Positions 7,507 through 17,429 are shown, numbered from the stretch's first letter. The stretch: DNA of 64,000 bases from Modicisalibacter xianhensis (GCF_900113605.1 NZ_FOPY01000008.1:62001-126000), one strand, 5' to 3'. The notes: a model not told the origin generated them from the letters alone. Made by a program: numbers and translations.

Positions 7507-8774
7507 GTAGACACGATGAACTGTTCGTCTGGCGTGATGAGCATCGTGTCGGCACGCTTTGGCGCGGCGACGATGGCCGTTCGATGGGCTTCGAGTACGA
7601 CGCCGAGTGGCAGGCGACGGGGCAGGCCATATCGTCCAGTCTGCCAGTGACGCAGAGCCTCTGGCCGCCCGAGGATGCTGTGGCTCATCGCTGGTTTGGT
7701 AACCTGTTACCTGAGGAGCAGGCACGAGACGCACTGATCAAGCGATTGGGTGTGCCGGACGACGATTTCTCGCTGCTGGAAGCGATTGGAGGAGATTGTG
7801 CCGGTGCCCTGGTGATTTTGCCGCCAGGCCGACAGCCGCAGCGAGACGGCGCCTATCAGCCACTTGCCCTGGACAAGCTGAGCCGGTGGGCAGCATTTCG
7901 CGAGCGCTATGCGTTGATGGACAGCGACAATGACGAAGCACGACCGCGCCTGTCGCTTGCCGGTGCCCAAGACAAGCTTCCCGTACACTGGCGGGACGGC
8001 ACATTGTATCTGCCTACGGGCAGCGCGGCCTCGACGCACATTCTCAAGTTTGCCGTCGAGGGACGTGATCAGGTCATCCTGAACGAACTTTATCTGAACA
8101 CTTTGGCCCGCCACGTGGGGCTGGCGTGCCCAGCCACGACCATGCATTTCGCTGGCCGTCATCCCTATCTGATGGTCGAGCGTTACGATCGTGTTGGACA
8201 CGGCACAGCTAGCGTGACGCGCGTTCATCAGGAAGATATGTGCCAGGCCTTGGGACTGCCGCGATCCCGAAAATATCAGGCATTCAATGGCCCCAGGTTT
8301 GGCCAATGTGTCCAGACCGTCCGTGAGGCATGCCGTCCTGCGGCAACCTCTATCCAGCAGTTGCTGACATGGCAGATATTCAATGTCCTGGTCGGCAACA
8401 GCGATGGGCATGCCAAGAACGTGTCATTGCTGCAGGATGAACGTGGCCGCTGGCAGATAGCCCCAGCGTACGATCTGGTCGGGACGATCGTGCTTGGCTA
8501 CCATGCGGATCTTGCCTTCTCCATAGGTAGCCAGTTCAATTCCAAGCAATTGCTGCCACGAGATTGGCAGCACTTTTCGCAGGAGTGCCGATTCAGCTAC
8601 CCCTACGTCAGGCGGCAGATTCTGGAGATTGCCTCCAGGCTGGGAGAAACGAGCGACTCCGAGGCGTTGCGAAACGATCTGGCGCAAGCAGGGCTACCCG
8701 ATAGAGGTTGGGTGCGTCTGCAGCAGCAACGTCAACATATCCAGCGCCAGTGTCGTAGAGCAGAGCGATGGTAA
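7503..8774 (+). CDS. hipA: HipA-family serine/threonine kinase toxin (second module)
   Basis: 423 aa, full length for HipA. Couple-HipA N-terminal domain about 1-110 (WFGNLLPEEQARDAL), then the kinase domain: SLAGAQDKLPVHW near 155 (ATP-loop region), HILKFAV with the ATP-binding lysine, YLMVERYDR, the catalytic loop GNSD301GHAKNVS, and APAYDLV carrying the metal-binding DFG-equivalent aspartate. All catalytic residues are present, so it should be active. GTG start coupled to the antitoxin stop. The antitoxin gene precedes the toxin and the triple operator precedes both. Confidence 0.92.
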   Translation: MSRHDELFVWRDEHRVGTLWRGDDGRSMGFEYDAEWQATGQAISSSLPVTQSLWPPEDAVAHRWFGNLLPEEQARDALIKRLGVPDDDFSLLEAIGGDCAGALVILPPGRQPQRDGAYQPLALDKLSRWAAFRERYALMDSDNDEARPRLSLAGAQDKLPVHWRDGTLYLPTGSAASTHILKFAVEGRDQVILNELYLNTLARHVGLACPATTMHFAGRHPYLMVERYDRVGHGTASVTRVHQEDMCQALGLPRSRKYQAFNGPRFGQCVQTVREACRPAATSIQQLLTWQIFNVLVGNSDGHAKNVSLLQDERGRWQIAPAYDLVGTIVLGYHADLAFSIGSQFNSKQLLPRDWQHFSQECRFSYPYVRRQILEIASRLGETSDSEALRNDLAQAGLPDRGWVRLQQQRQHIQRQCRRAERW

Positions 8775-8784
8775 GCATTGCCGA

Positions 8785-9315
8785 TCAGCCAAGGAATATG
8801 CCTCCGTAGATGACGGCGGCCAGGACGACGAACGCCGGATGAAGCTTGAAGCGGATCAGGGCGACGGCCGCGACCACGGCGATGATAGTCGTATGCAGCG
8901 GGCCTGGCCCTTCCAGTCCGGCCATCAAAAAGCCCAGTGTCAGCGCGGCCATCATCAGGGCAATGACCGGACGAACCCATTGGCTCATGCGCTTGACGCG
9001 TGGCGATTCGCGATGATGATATAGAATGCCCAGTGCACCCAGCATGAGAAGCAACGTCGGAACGACCGTGGCCAGGACGGCGATGATGGCGCCGCCGATC
9101 CCTGCGACATCATAGCCGACGTAACCGGCCATCTTGGTCGCGATGGGGCTGGGCAGGGCATTGCCCAAGGCCAGGGTTTCTGCAAACTCCTGAGCACTCA
9201 TCCAGCCATAGCGGCCGACGACCTCGGCCTCGATGAGCGGAATGATGGCCGGGCCGCCGCCATAGCCGACGATATTGGGGATGAAGAAAGCGATGAACAG
9301 GTGCCAGTAGACCAC
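8785..9315 (-). CDS. chrA: Chromate transporter, C-terminal-type subunit (short CHR)
   Basis: 176 aa, one CHR domain with about five or six hydrophobic helices (NIVGYGGGPAIIPLIEAEVV, then NALPSPIATKMAGYVGY). It is half of a two-gene, short-chain chromate ion transporter; the two homologous halves form an antiparallel pair in the membrane and export chromate or related oxyanions. A GTG start is placed at 9315 because GGAGG lies six bases upstream and homology begins there; the stop of the upstream half is one base away. Confidence 0.88.
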   Translation of the reverse strand: MVYWHLFIAFFIPNIVGYGGGPAIIPLIEAEVVGRYGWMSAQEFAETLALGNALPSPIATKMAGYVGYDVAGIGGAIIAVLATVVPTLLLMLGALGILYHHRESPRVKRMSQWVRPVIALMMAALTLGFLMAGLEGPGPLHTTIIAVVAAVALIRFKLHPAFVVLAAVIYGGIFLG

Positions 9316-9316
9316 C

Positions 9317-9880
9317 TTAGGCCTCCTTCTTGCGCAAGGCTGACACAGGCAGGGCCAGTGCCGTGGCCAGCAGGACACCGACCACCAGGGCGGGATGCAC
9401 GCCGAGCCCGTAGATCAGTCCGCCCGTGACGATGATCATGCCTAGACTGATCATCCAGCCCAGGGTACTGCGCGACTTGCTCCAGAAATCCCAGGTCAGT
9501 TGCGCCATCATCACCATGACCACCGGTACGACTGCCTGCCCCATGCCGTGGATCCAGCCGATATCGCGGTAGCGACTGAACAGGCCAAGTAGCAGGATCA
9601 TCGCCAGGATCATCGGCAGGATGACCGCAAGCACGGCGTTGATACTGCCCAGGATACCGCCGACCCGATAACCGATGTAGCCGGGCATCTTGGTGGCGAT
9701 AGGTCCGGGAAGCGTGTTGGCAATCGCCAGGATATCGGCGAATTCCTCCTCCTCGAGCCAGTGATAGCGCTTGACGACTTCCTGGTGAACCAGTGGAATC
9801 ATCGCGGGGCCGCCGCCAAAGCCGAGCAGGCCGATGCGCAGGAATGCCATGAAGAGGGAGCGTTGTGCGGTCAATGTCAT
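9317..9880 (-). CDS. chrA: Chromate transporter, N-terminal-type subunit (short CHR)
   Basis: 187 aa, one CHR domain: LGFGGGPAMIPLVHQEVVK at about 19-38 and NTLPGPIATKMPGYIGY at about 54-70, followed by hydrophobic helices. It is first gene of the pair and translationally linked to the next half, whose SD sequence lies in its last codons. Chromate specificity is a family label; sulfate-analogue or other anion transport is possible. No ChrB regulator is adjacent. Confidence 0.88.
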   Translation of the reverse strand: MTLTAQRSLFMAFLRIGLLGFGGGPAMIPLVHQEVVKRYHWLEEEEFADILAIANTLPGPIATKMPGYIGYRVGGILGSINAVLAVILPMILAMILLLGLFSRYRDIGWIHGMGQAVVPVVMVMMAQLTWDFWSKSRSTLGWMISLGMIIVTGGLIYGLGVHPALVVGVLLATALALPVSALRKKEA

Positions 9881-10059
9881 TGTTGGATCTTGGGTTCGTG
9901 ATTGCGGGAGCGGTAGGGTACGACACTGTTGGATGCCATCATTCGAAACCTGGGCGGCGTTGTCTACCCTGTTAGTGAATTCATGGGCTTATCGACGTAG
10001 GCAGCCGAGCCGCTAAGGGCTCGTGAAGCTTCGCCTGGCAATGCAGGGATGGGGAAACG

Positions 10060-10230
10060 ATGCAGCGAAAACATGCAATCTGGCTGGTCCTGGGGCTCGT
10101 GCTGCTCAGCTACGTGGTTCCCTATACGCTGCTTCGGGACGTTCAGGCCTGGTACGGCAGTTTCCTGTTCTGGACGGTGATCGGCTTGCTCGTGATCGTC
10201 CTCAATGTCGTCATGACGCGGCGGTTCTGA
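10060..10230 (+). CDS. Small two-helix membrane protein, DUF3311-like
   Basis: 56 aa, with two hydrophobic segments (IWLVLGLVLLSYVVPYTLL and FLFWTVIGLLVIVLNVVM) separated by a short charged loop and ending TRRF. Small proteins of this shape precede sodium/solute symporters in many proteobacteria; here the symporter starts nine bases after the stop. The start ATG has GGGGA a few bases upstream. It is probably an accessory subunit or assembly factor of the symporter; this is inferred from position. Confidence 0.75.
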   Translation: MQRKHAIWLVLGLVLLSYVVPYTLLRDVQAWYGSFLFWTVIGLLVIVLNVVMTRRF

Positions 10231-10239
10231 GGGGGCGAG

Positions 10240-11748
10240 ATGAGTGAAGCTTTGATCTGGACCGCCATTGCCGTTTATCTTCTGACGGCCCTGGTCATCG
10301 CGGTGCTGTCGCGCCAGCGCGGTGTAGCCGACATGTCAGGGTACTTTCTCGGTAACCGGCAGATGAACGGCTTCGTCTCGGCGTTGAGTTACAGCGCCAC
10401 GACCTACAGTGCCTTCATGATGGTCGGCCTGGCCGGGCTGACCTACGCCGGCGGGGTGGGGGCGCTGGGCTTCGAGATCATCTATTTTGCCGGAGTGTCC
10501 CTGGTGGCCGTGTTCGGTCCACGTTTCTGGGCAGTGGGCAAGCGTTACGGGTACGTCACCCCCAGCGAGATGCTCGGCCACCGGTATGCCAGTCGGGCAG
10601 TCGCGGTGGCGGTCTCGCTGGCCAGTTGCCTGTTCCTGATTCCCTACGCTGCCGTGCAACTGTCGGGTATCGGCTACCTGTTGCAGGGCATGACCGATGG
10701 GGCAATCTCGTTCACCACGGGGGTTGTCCTGGCTACGGCGCTGGCCATCGTGTTCTCCCAGGTGGCTGGCATACGTTCGGTGATGTGGACCGACTCGCTG
10801 CAGGCAATCATGATGGTGATCGTCTCCACACTCGTGGCGTTATTGGTCATCCATGAGTTGGGTGGTTTCGCCTCGCTGTTTTCGACACTGGCGCAGGATA
10901 AACCGCAGTCGCTGACCGTGCCGGGCAGCGGTTTCTTTAGCTTCGTGACTTTTCTGGGCCTGACGATTCCCTGGTTTTTTTTCAGCCTGTCGAACCCGCA
11001 GGTCAGTCAGCGCCTGTACATGCCCTCGTCGCTGCGGGCGCTGCGCCAGATGCTGCTGGGATTCCTGGCGTTCGGCTTCATCTATACCCTCGTCTCGGTG
11101 CTGTGGGGGTTTTCTGCACTGGTGGCCTTTCCCGATCTGGAAACCGCCGACCTGGCGACCCCAGCGTTGCTGGGCTCGCCCTATGTGCCGCCCGTGCTGG
11201 GTGTGCTGGTCATGGTCGGGATCATGGCAGCGGCGGTGTCCACCATCGACTCGATCCTGTTGACGTTGTCATCCATGCTGGCGCGGGATGTCTATGCCAA
11301 TCTCGGTACGAACGTCACCGAGAAGCGCCAACTGTTGATCGGTAAGCTGGTCATTCCGCTGATTGCGCTGGTGGCCTTCGGCTTTGCGGAACTGGAGCTG
11401 GGCCTGATTGCGGTGTTGTCGGTTGCTGCATCGTCGGGCCTGGCCGTCATGGTGCCGGCCATCATTGGCGCGTTTTATTGGCAACGGGGGACAGCGCTTG
11501 GTGCCCTGACGAGTATCCTGGGAGCCGGCACCTTCGTGATCGTCATCTATCTCAGCGGCAACTCGGTATTGGGACTGCCCGCCGGTGTGTGGGGCATTCC
11601 GGTCGCCACGCTGTTGTTCGTTGCGTTCAGCCTGATGACCAAGGCACCTGCCGAGAGGGCGCAGGAGTTCATGCGAGAGGCCAACAGCTACCGTTCGGCA
11701 GCGCAGGAAGCTCGCCGCGCCAAGGCGACGGCAAAGGTACGCTCATGA
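10240..11748 (+). CDS. Sodium:solute symporter (SSS family)
   Basis: 502 aa with 12-13 predicted membrane helices. SSS signatures visible: MSGYFLGNRQMNGFVSALSY at about 31-50 near the first sodium-site helix, and SNPQVSQRLYMPSS mid-protein. The substrate (probably a monocarboxylate, an amino acid or a compatible-solute-type molecule) cannot be read from sequence. Preceded by its small DUF3311-like partner, a widespread pairing with monocarboxylate-type SSS members. The C-terminus is basic and cytoplasmic (ARRAKATAKVRS). Confidence 0.88.
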   Translation: MSEALIWTAIAVYLLTALVIAVLSRQRGVADMSGYFLGNRQMNGFVSALSYSATTYSAFMMVGLAGLTYAGGVGALGFEIIYFAGVSLVAVFGPRFWAVGKRYGYVTPSEMLGHRYASRAVAVAVSLASCLFLIPYAAVQLSGIGYLLQGMTDGAISFTTGVVLATALAIVFSQVAGIRSVMWTDSLQAIMMVIVSTLVALLVIHELGGFASLFSTLAQDKPQSLTVPGSGFFSFVTFLGLTIPWFFFSLSNPQVSQRLYMPSSLRALRQMLLGFLAFGFIYTLVSVLWGFSALVAFPDLETADLATPALLGSPYVPPVLGVLVMVGIMAAAVSTIDSILLTLSSMLARDVYANLGTNVTEKRQLLIGKLVIPLIALVAFGFAELELGLIAVLSVAASSGLAVMVPAIIGAFYWQRGTALGALTSILGAGTFVIVIYLSGNSVLGLPAGVWGIPVATLLFVAFSLMTKAPAERAQEFMREANSYRSAAQEARRAKATAKVRS

Positions 11749-11863
11749 AACGAAGCGGTGATAACCAGAGCAGGGTATTCCGGGCAGGGTTTTTATACCG
11801 TTATCTTTTTTTGACTCTACTCAAAAATCACAAACAAAGTTAAACAGCCGAAGTGAATGCATC

Positions 11864-12265
11864 TTGGAACGTCTGAAACGATTCATGGCCCCGTGGCTGC
11901 ATCGGGTTGGCAAGCGCGAATCGCGAAAGCGCCAGCCCGTGATTCTCTGCGGTCTGAATTATGAACACTACCGAATCCAGTCATTGATCAAACGATCGAA
12001 ACGTTACGAATTGCTGGCTCTGATCGATGATTTTCCTTGGAATCATGGCACCCTGATCGATGGCGTGCGGGTCTACTACCCGAGTGAAGCCCTGTCATTG
12101 GCCAAGCGGCATGGCGTGGTGCGCGTTCTGTACCATGCCGACGGCGACTTGGCGGTATTCGATGATGACACGCTGTTGGCACTGGACGCGCAGGGAGTGG
12201 TGTGCAGCAAGATAGACCCGCACTACATCGATGATCTCGACAGCTACCTTGCGGGTCAAGCCTAA
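11864..12265 (+). CDS. Conserved hypothetical protein, Rossmann-like nucleotide-sugar-enzyme-type fragment
   Basis: 133 aa from a TTG at 11864; ATG 11885 is the alternative and neither has a clear SD. Residues about 25-100 alternate strands and helices (PVILCGLNYEHYRIQSLI, ELLALIDDFPWNHG, GVRVYYPSEAL, VRVLYH), resembling the CoA-binding or sensor-type Rossmann half-domain found at the start of FlaA1/PglD-like sugar-modifying enzymes, but with no catalytic domain attached. Function unknown. The 115 bp upstream are AT-rich and contain no further gene. Confidence 0.6.
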   Translation: MERLKRFMAPWLHRVGKRESRKRQPVILCGLNYEHYRIQSLIKRSKRYELLALIDDFPWNHGTLIDGVRVYYPSEALSLAKRHGVVRVLYHADGDLAVFDDDTLLALDAQGVVCSKIDPHYIDDLDSYLAGQA

Positions 12266-12401
12266 GCTCGCCGTATCCGACGACGCTCAGTTCAAGTGTG
12301 TGTGGCCATTTGTCACGCATGAGTATCCATTGCCTATACTGCCGTTAGGGGCAGCGGTAACAGCCGGTTGCCCGAATACAGGCGACAAGAGGTGGATTGC
12401 T

Positions 12402-13004
12402 ATGCTGGCTCACGTCTGGGGATTGATGGCTCATCCGAATCGTGAATGGAAGCAGATCCAGAGCGAGAGGGAAACGATTACGCACCTTTATGCTCACCAT
12501 GTGCTCTTGATGGCAGCAGTGCCGGTAATCTGCGCTTTCATCGGCACGACGACAGTGGGCTGGCACATCGGCGATACCCGACCGATCCTGCTGACACCCC
12601 TGGATGCCCTTGGGGCAGGCATTGCGTTCTATATCATCATCCTGGCAGCCGTCAGCCTGATGGGGTACGTGATACACCGCATGGCCCGGCGTTACTCGAG
12701 TCATCCCAGTCTCCGCCGCTGCGTTATCTTCGCCGGCTACGTGGCGACGCCCATGTTCCTGGCGGGACTGGTGGCGGTATATCCGCTGATCTGGCTATGC
12801 CTGCTGGCGGGCATCATCGGGCTTTGCTATAGCGCCTACTTGTTGTATCTGGGCATTCCGGCCTTTCTTGGCATCAGTCATGAGGAAGGCTTCATCGTCA
12901 CCGGAGCGACCCTGGGCATTGGCGTATTGGTACTCGAGGCCATGTTGGCAGTGACTGTGCTGGTGTGGGGCTATGGCGCCCGGTGGCTGCTTGGGTCGGT
13001 CTGA
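12402..13004 (+). CDS. Yip1-family inner-membrane protein
   Basis: 200 aa with five hydrophobic helices (such as HVLLMAAVPVICAFIG, IAFYIIILAAVSLMGYVI, MFLAGLVAVYPLIWLCLLAG). The start is MLAHVWGLMAHPNREW, the usual opening of bacterial Yip1 proteins, with GAGGTGG six bases before the ATG. The longer frame from 12231 overlaps the previous gene and is rejected. Function in bacteria is undefined; homologues are linked to envelope stress or membrane trafficking-like roles. Followed by a strong hairpin at 13042. Confidence 0.85.
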   Translation: MLAHVWGLMAHPNREWKQIQSERETITHLYAHHVLLMAAVPVICAFIGTTTVGWHIGDTRPILLTPLDALGAGIAFYIIILAAVSLMGYVIHRMARRYSSHPSLRRCVIFAGYVATPMFLAGLVAVYPLIWLCLLAGIIGLCYSAYLLYLGIPAFLGISHEEGFIVTGATLGIGVLVLEAMLAVTVLVWGYGARWLLGSV

Positions 13005-13041
13005 TCACTGTTTCCTAGGGCACTGGACAGCACTAGACAAG

Positions 13042-13069
13042 ACGGGAGCCGGCAGTTGCCGGCTCCCGT
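13042..13069. terminator. Bidirectional terminator hairpin
   Basis: A perfect 13-bp inverted repeat (ACGGGAGCCGGCA / TGCCGGCTCCCGT) with a two-base spacer sits between the convergent ends of the Yip1 gene (13004) and the minus-strand gene ending at 13102. Short T-runs flank it on both strands. Likely shared terminator. Confidence 0.75.
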
Positions 13070-13101
13070 TTGTCCTTCTCCTGATCCTACAGTCAGACAC
13101 G

Positions 13102-13674
13102 TTACCCGTTGGGGCTACGCGTCGTGGGTGTGACACGTTCACCCGGCGATTTGGCGGGTGAAGGCAGGGCCGCCCGCATGTCCCGGGGTGTCTCGAAATC
13201 GCCGGCTGTTCCACGCATGGCCTCTGCCGGGCGTGGAAAGCCGCTTCTATCGCTGTAGTCCGGTGTGGGCCCGGCCTGGTAGGCGTAGCGCTTCTTGATG
13301 CGTGATGCACATACCAGATCCAGCGCAGTGATCGCGCCTACCGCAGCCAGGGCGACACCCACGTTTTCCTTCTTGGGGTTGTGCTTGTCGCGCAGCGCAG
13401 CGGCGAGCGCGGCAAGGTCCATGGCATCTCCGCCTACTCGTGACCAGAGCGCCAGAGACGGATTGGTGGACAGCGCGCCCACGCCACAGGCAATCTCGCG
13501 AGCGCCGCAGGCGCGTACCATGGGCTCGAAGCCTTCCATGCCCAAAGGCTCGGTCAGCTTGCGGGGCGCCAGCATCTTGTAAAGGCCCAGCCCGATGCTG
13601 AACCAGCCCAGGCCGCGCGCGAGACGATCCGAACCATGCAGTGAATGTGACATGTACGAATGCGATCTGTTCAT
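13102..13674 (-). CDS. Conserved hypothetical protein encoded with alcohol dehydrogenase
   Basis: 190 aa. About residues 14-135 contain two or three moderately hydrophobic helices (RLARGLGWFSIGLGLYKML, ARLAAALRDKH region, VGVALAAVGAITALDLVCA) and the rest is a proline- and charge-rich tail (about 140-190). Similar small proteins next to zinc alcohol dehydrogenases are often labelled cyclase/dehydrase-associated, without known activity. ATG 13674 has GGGAGGA five bases upstream and lies 26 bp after the dehydrogenase stop, so the two form an operon. Function not assigned. Confidence 0.75.
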   Translation of the reverse strand: MNRSHSYMSHSLHGSDRLARGLGWFSIGLGLYKMLAPRKLTEPLGMEGFEPMVRACGAREIACGVGALSTNPSLALWSRVGGDAMDLAALAAALRDKHNPKKENVGVALAAVGAITALDLVCASRIKKRYAYQAGPTPDYSDRSGFPRPAEAMRGTAGDFETPRDMRAALPSPAKSPGERVTPTTRSPNG

Positions 13675-13700
13675 GCTCTTCCTCCCTGAGCCATTGACGT

Positions 13701-14870
13701 TCACGGTTTGAGTACGACTTTGACGCAACCGTCCTGCTTGTTTCTGAAGATGTTGTACATCTCCGGGCCTTCATCGAGCCCCACGCTATGCGTGATCACG
13801 AATGAGGGGTCGATCTGGCCTTCATCGATGCGGCGTACCAGATCGTCGGTCCAGCGTCTGACATGGGTCTGTCCGGAGCGGACGCTAAGCGCCTTGTTCA
13901 TCAACTGACCCATCGGGATCTTGTCGACCAGACCGCTGTAGACACCGGGAATCGACAGTACGCCACCCGGGCGGCAGACGTAGATCATCTCGCGCAGGAC
14001 GTGGGCCCGGTCGTTTTCCATCCACAACGATTGCTTGACGCGGTCGTACATGGAATCAGGGGAGCGGGGCACGTGCGACTCGAGGCCCACGGCGTCGATG
14101 CACTTTTCTGGCCCTTTACCGTGGGTAAGGTCGTTCAATCGGCCAAGGACACTTTCCTCGTCGAAATTGAGGGGGATGGCGCCGCCGGCCTGGGCCATCG
14201 ACAAGCGTTCGGGGACGTTATCGATGACGATCACTTGCTTGGCGCCCAATAGCACGGCACTGCGCACACAGAACTGGCCAACCGGGCCGGCGCCCCAGAT
14301 GACCACGGTGTCCGTCGGCTCGATGTCGCACTGCACCGCCGCCTGCCATCCGGTCGGGAAGATGTCACCAAGGAACAGGACCTGTTCGTCAGTCAGCGTA
14401 TCGGGCACTTGGATATGCGTCTCGTCGGCGAAAGGCACACGTACATATTCGGCCTGGCCACCGGCATAGCCGCCAGTCAGGTGGGAGTAGCCGAACAGGC
14501 CGGCACCTGCATGGCCGAAAACCTTGTCCGCCATGGCCTTGTTGCGGTTGGAACGTTCGCAGAGCGAGAAGTTGCCACGCCGGCACTGGTCGCATTCGCC
14601 GCAGGTGATCGTGAACGGGACGACGACCCGATCCCCGACCTTGAGATGCTTCACTTCGCTGCCGACTTCCATGACCTCGCCCATGAATTCATGGCCGACG
14701 ATGTCACCGGACTTCATGCTTGGCATGAAATGGTGGAAGAGGTGCAGGTCGGAGCCGCAAATGGCGCAGCTACTGACGTTGATAATTGCGTCGCGCGGAT
14801 CCTCGATTTCGGGATCCGGGACGGTCTCGTAGCGAATGTCGTTCTTTCCATGCCAACAAAGCGCTTTCAT
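13701..14870 (-). CDS. Zinc-dependent alcohol dehydrogenase (MDR family)
   Basis: 389 aa, medium-chain dehydrogenase/reductase of the glutathione-independent formaldehyde/threonine-dehydrogenase-like branch. Catalytic zinc ligands are in CAIC38GSDLH and G-H60-E61-F; structural zinc cysteines are C90, C93, C96 and C104 (CGECDQC...C). The NAD-binding Rossmann fold starts near 195 ([20 protein letters not shown]). Predicted to oxidise alcohols or aldehydes in the cytoplasm; the substrate is unresolved. First gene of a two-gene operon. Its start has a purine-rich AGGTGA-like sequence just upstream (minus strand). Confidence 0.9.
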   Translation of the reverse strand: MKALCWHGKNDIRYETVPDPEIEDPRDAIINVSSCAICGSDLHLFHHFMPSMKSGDIVGHEFMGEVMEVGSEVKHLKVGDRVVVPFTITCGECDQCRRGNFSLCERSNRNKAMADKVFGHAGAGLFGYSHLTGGYAGGQAEYVRVPFADETHIQVPDTLTDEQVLFLGDIFPTGWQAAVQCDIEPTDTVVIWGAGPVGQFCVRSAVLLGAKQVIVIDNVPERLSMAQAGGAIPLNFDEESVLGRLNDLTHGKGPEKCIDAVGLESHVPRSPDSMYDRVKQSLWMENDRAHVLREMIYVCRPGGVLSIPGVYSGLVDKIPMGQLMNKALSVRSGQTHVRRWTDDLVRRIDEGQIDPSFVITHSVGLDEGPEMYNIFRNKQDGCVKVVLKP

Positions 14871-14990
14871 CGCTTCACCTCCGTGTAAACTCTCCAGACA
14901 ACCCTACTCACCATAGTTCAGGGTGCGTCTACGTCAGGTAAGCGATGTTGGTGCTTCGGTTAAGCGGGCTTACACTCCGGCAAGCGAGGC

Positions 14991-15944
14991 TCAGCCCATG
15001 GGCGTGAATCGCAGCCCTGATACCAGGCCCTCGAGGGCATGCCGGCCGGCGATGGAATTGCCGTAGCTATCGAGCCGCGGCGACCAGACGCAAATGCTCA
15101 TGCGACGCGGCAGAATCGCGACGATACCTCCGCCCACGCCACTCTTGCCGGGCAGGCCGACACGCCAGGCAAAGTCACCGGCGGCATCATACAGGCCGCA
15201 TGTCAGCAGAAGGGCGTTCATCTGGCGTGTATGGATTTCGCTGAAGACCCTTGTGCCGTCGTTGGGGTTGACCCCACGATTGGCCAGGAAGGCAAAACTC
15301 TTGGCCAGTTCGACGCAGTTCATGGCCAAGGCGCAATAATGGAAATACGTATCGAGCACGAGCTCGACGTCGCTGTGAATGTTGCCATAGGCCTGCATGA
15401 GATAAGCCAGCGCTGCGTTGCGTGCCTTGTGGTCCATTTCCGAGCGAGCCACACGCTCATCGAAGTCGATCGTCGGCGTCGCGGCCAGCCGCCGTACCTG
15501 CTCGCGCAGCGTATGCTGAGGCATGACCAGGCGTGACGTCAGCATATCGCTTACCATCAGGGCGCCGGCGTTGATGAATGGGTTGCGGGGAATGCCGTTC
15601 TCGACTTCCAGCTGCACGATCGAATTGAACGCCTGGCCAGAGGGCTCGCGCCCGACGCGCGACCAGATCTCCTCCGGTGTCAGCCGCTGCATCGCCAGCA
15701 CCAGGGCATGCACCTTGGAAATGGACTGGATCGAAAACGGGGTGCTGGCGGCGCCGGCGCATTGAACGCGCCCGTCGGCATGGCACACGGCAATCCCGAA
15801 CTGGTCTGGCTCGACTTCAGCCAATGCCGGGATGTAGCTGGCAACTCTGCCTTCACCGAAGCAGCGAGGGGCCTCCTTGGCCAGTTGTTCGAGAAGTGCC
15901 TGTAGTTCTTCCTGATTGAGTGGCGTAGCGGGGGTATCAATCAC
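14991..15944 (-). CDS. glsA: Glutaminase A
   Basis: 317 aa, serine-dependent beta-lactamase-like glutaminase converting L-glutamine to glutamate and ammonia. Visible motifs: FSIQSISKV with catalytic S74 and K77, NPFINAGALMVSDML near 148, and PGKSGVGGGIVAILP near 278. Length and motif order match GlsA. Divergent from the acyl-CoA dehydrogenase gene 119 bp away; the shared intergenic region probably holds both promoters. In a halophile, glutamate production could serve osmoadaptation; that is inference. Confidence 0.95.
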   Translation of the reverse strand: MIDTPATPLNQEELQALLEQLAKEAPRCFGEGRVASYIPALAEVEPDQFGIAVCHADGRVQCAGAASTPFSIQSISKVHALVLAMQRLTPEEIWSRVGREPSGQAFNSIVQLEVENGIPRNPFINAGALMVSDMLTSRLVMPQHTLREQVRRLAATPTIDFDERVARSEMDHKARNAALAYLMQAYGNIHSDVELVLDTYFHYCALAMNCVELAKSFAFLANRGVNPNDGTRVFSEIHTRQMNALLLTCGLYDAAGDFAWRVGLPGKSGVGGGIVAILPRRMSICVWSPRLDSYGNSIAGRHALEGLVSGLRFTPMG

Positions 15945-16063
15945 ATTGCCTCACGATGACAAGCCGGGGTGTTTCGTTCAGTCTAGGTAAATGGCCCGAG
16001 GGCGTCAGGCCAAGCCCAATGCCTGGGGACCACACGACGATAGCAGCAAGGAGCCCATAGACG

Positions 16064-17242
16064 ATGAGCGCATTCCAGTGGCAGGACCCGCTACGCCTGG
16101 ACTACAGCCTGACCGACGAGGAGCGGCAGATCCAGGACGTCGCCCATGCCTACTGCCAGGACAAGCTGCAGCCGCGTGTACTCGAGGCATTCAGGGACGA
16201 GCGTTTCGACCGCGACATTCTTCACGAGATGGGCGAACTCGGGCTATTGGGCCCCACTGTCGACGAGAAGTATGGCGGCGCCGGTATCGGGCACGTCGGC
16301 TACGGTCTGATCGCGCGGGAAGTCGAACGTGTCGATTCCGGCTATCGGTCGGCGATGAGCGTGCAGTCCTCTCTGGTCATGTACCCGATCGAGACTTATG
16401 GCAGCGAGGCGCAGAAACAGCGCTACCTCCCTGGCCTGGCGCGTGGCGAACTGGTGGGGTGCTTTGGCCTGACCGAGCCGGACGCCGGGTCCGATCCTGG
16501 CAGCATGCGTAGCCGGGCGCGCAAGGTCGAAGGAGGCTACAGCCTGTCGGGGCAGAAGATGTGGATCACCAATAGCCCCATCGCCGACCTGGCCATCGTC
16601 TGGGCCAAGTCGGAGGTGCATGACGGCAAGATCAAGGGGTTCATCGTCGAACGTGACACGCCGGGGTTCAGCACGCCGCTCATCCAGGGGAAACACTCCT
16701 TGCGCGCGTCGGTCACCGGTGAAATCGTGCTCGATGATGCGTTCGTCCCGGAGGACGCGTTATTGCCGGATGCCAGCGGCCTGGCTGGTCCGTTTGGTTG
16801 TCTCAACAAGGCCCGTTACGGCATTGCCTGGGGGGCGATGGGCGCGGCAGAGTTCTGCTGGCATGCAGCGCGCCAATATACGCTGGATCGCCATCAGTTC
16901 GGTCGTCCGCTGGCCGCCAATCAGCTCATCCAGCTCAAGCTGGCCGACATGCAGACGGATATTGCTCTTGGCCTGCAGGCCTGCCTGCAGGTTGGCAGGC
17001 TGCTCGATGCCGGTGAGGCTGCATCGGAGATGATCTCGCTAATCAAGCGCAACAATGCGGGAAAAGCGCTGAATGTCGCCAGGCTTGCCAGAGACATGCA
17101 TGGAGGAAACGGGATTTCCGAAGCCTATGGTGTCATGCGCCATATGCTGAATCTGGAAACGGTGAACACCTACGAAGGGACACACGATGTGCATGCGCTG
17201 ATACTCGGCCGGGCACAGACAGGGCTGCAAGCCTTCTGTTAG
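16064..17242 (+). CDS. gcdH: Glutaryl-CoA dehydrogenase
   Basis: 392 aa, FAD-dependent acyl-CoA dehydrogenase that oxidises and decarboxylates glutaryl-CoA to crotonyl-CoA in lysine/tryptophan degradation. Motifs: [16 protein letters not shown] and [19 protein letters not shown] (FAD binding), [16 protein letters not shown], and catalytic E371 in [10 protein letters not shown]. The sequence matches the GCDH subgroup better than short-chain dehydrogenases. AGGAG precedes the ATG. No LysR regulator or CoA transferase is adjacent. Confidence 0.9.
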   Translation: MSAFQWQDPLRLDYSLTDEERQIQDVAHAYCQDKLQPRVLEAFRDERFDRDILHEMGELGLLGPTVDEKYGGAGIGHVGYGLIAREVERVDSGYRSAMSVQSSLVMYPIETYGSEAQKQRYLPGLARGELVGCFGLTEPDAGSDPGSMRSRARKVEGGYSLSGQKMWITNSPIADLAIVWAKSEVHDGKIKGFIVERDTPGFSTPLIQGKHSLRASVTGEIVLDDAFVPEDALLPDASGLAGPFGCLNKARYGIAWGAMGAAEFCWHAARQYTLDRHQFGRPLAANQLIQLKLADMQTDIALGLQACLQVGRLLDAGEAASEMISLIKRNNAGKALNVARLARDMHGGNGISEAYGVMRHMLNLETVNTYEGTHDVHALILGRAQTGLQAFC

Positions 17243-17429
17243 CGGGCATATTGAATCACCTGGAGCGCGTCGTGACCGATGGGTATGTTCTTGATCTTTG
17301 GTTTAACGCTTTTTTATTAGTGTGTTTGGTCAAGGTAATTCGTGTTTTCTTTTTGATAAATCAAATAACATGAAAGGTAAGTTTGTTTTCTTTTATTTGT
17401 TTTATGACCTTCTAGCTTGAGTAGGGAGT

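Noticed and set aside
8785-9880. Possible frameshift splitting one chrA gene
   Set aside because: Each half is a complete CHR domain, the second has its own GTG with GGAGG, and two-gene short chromate transporters are a known type.
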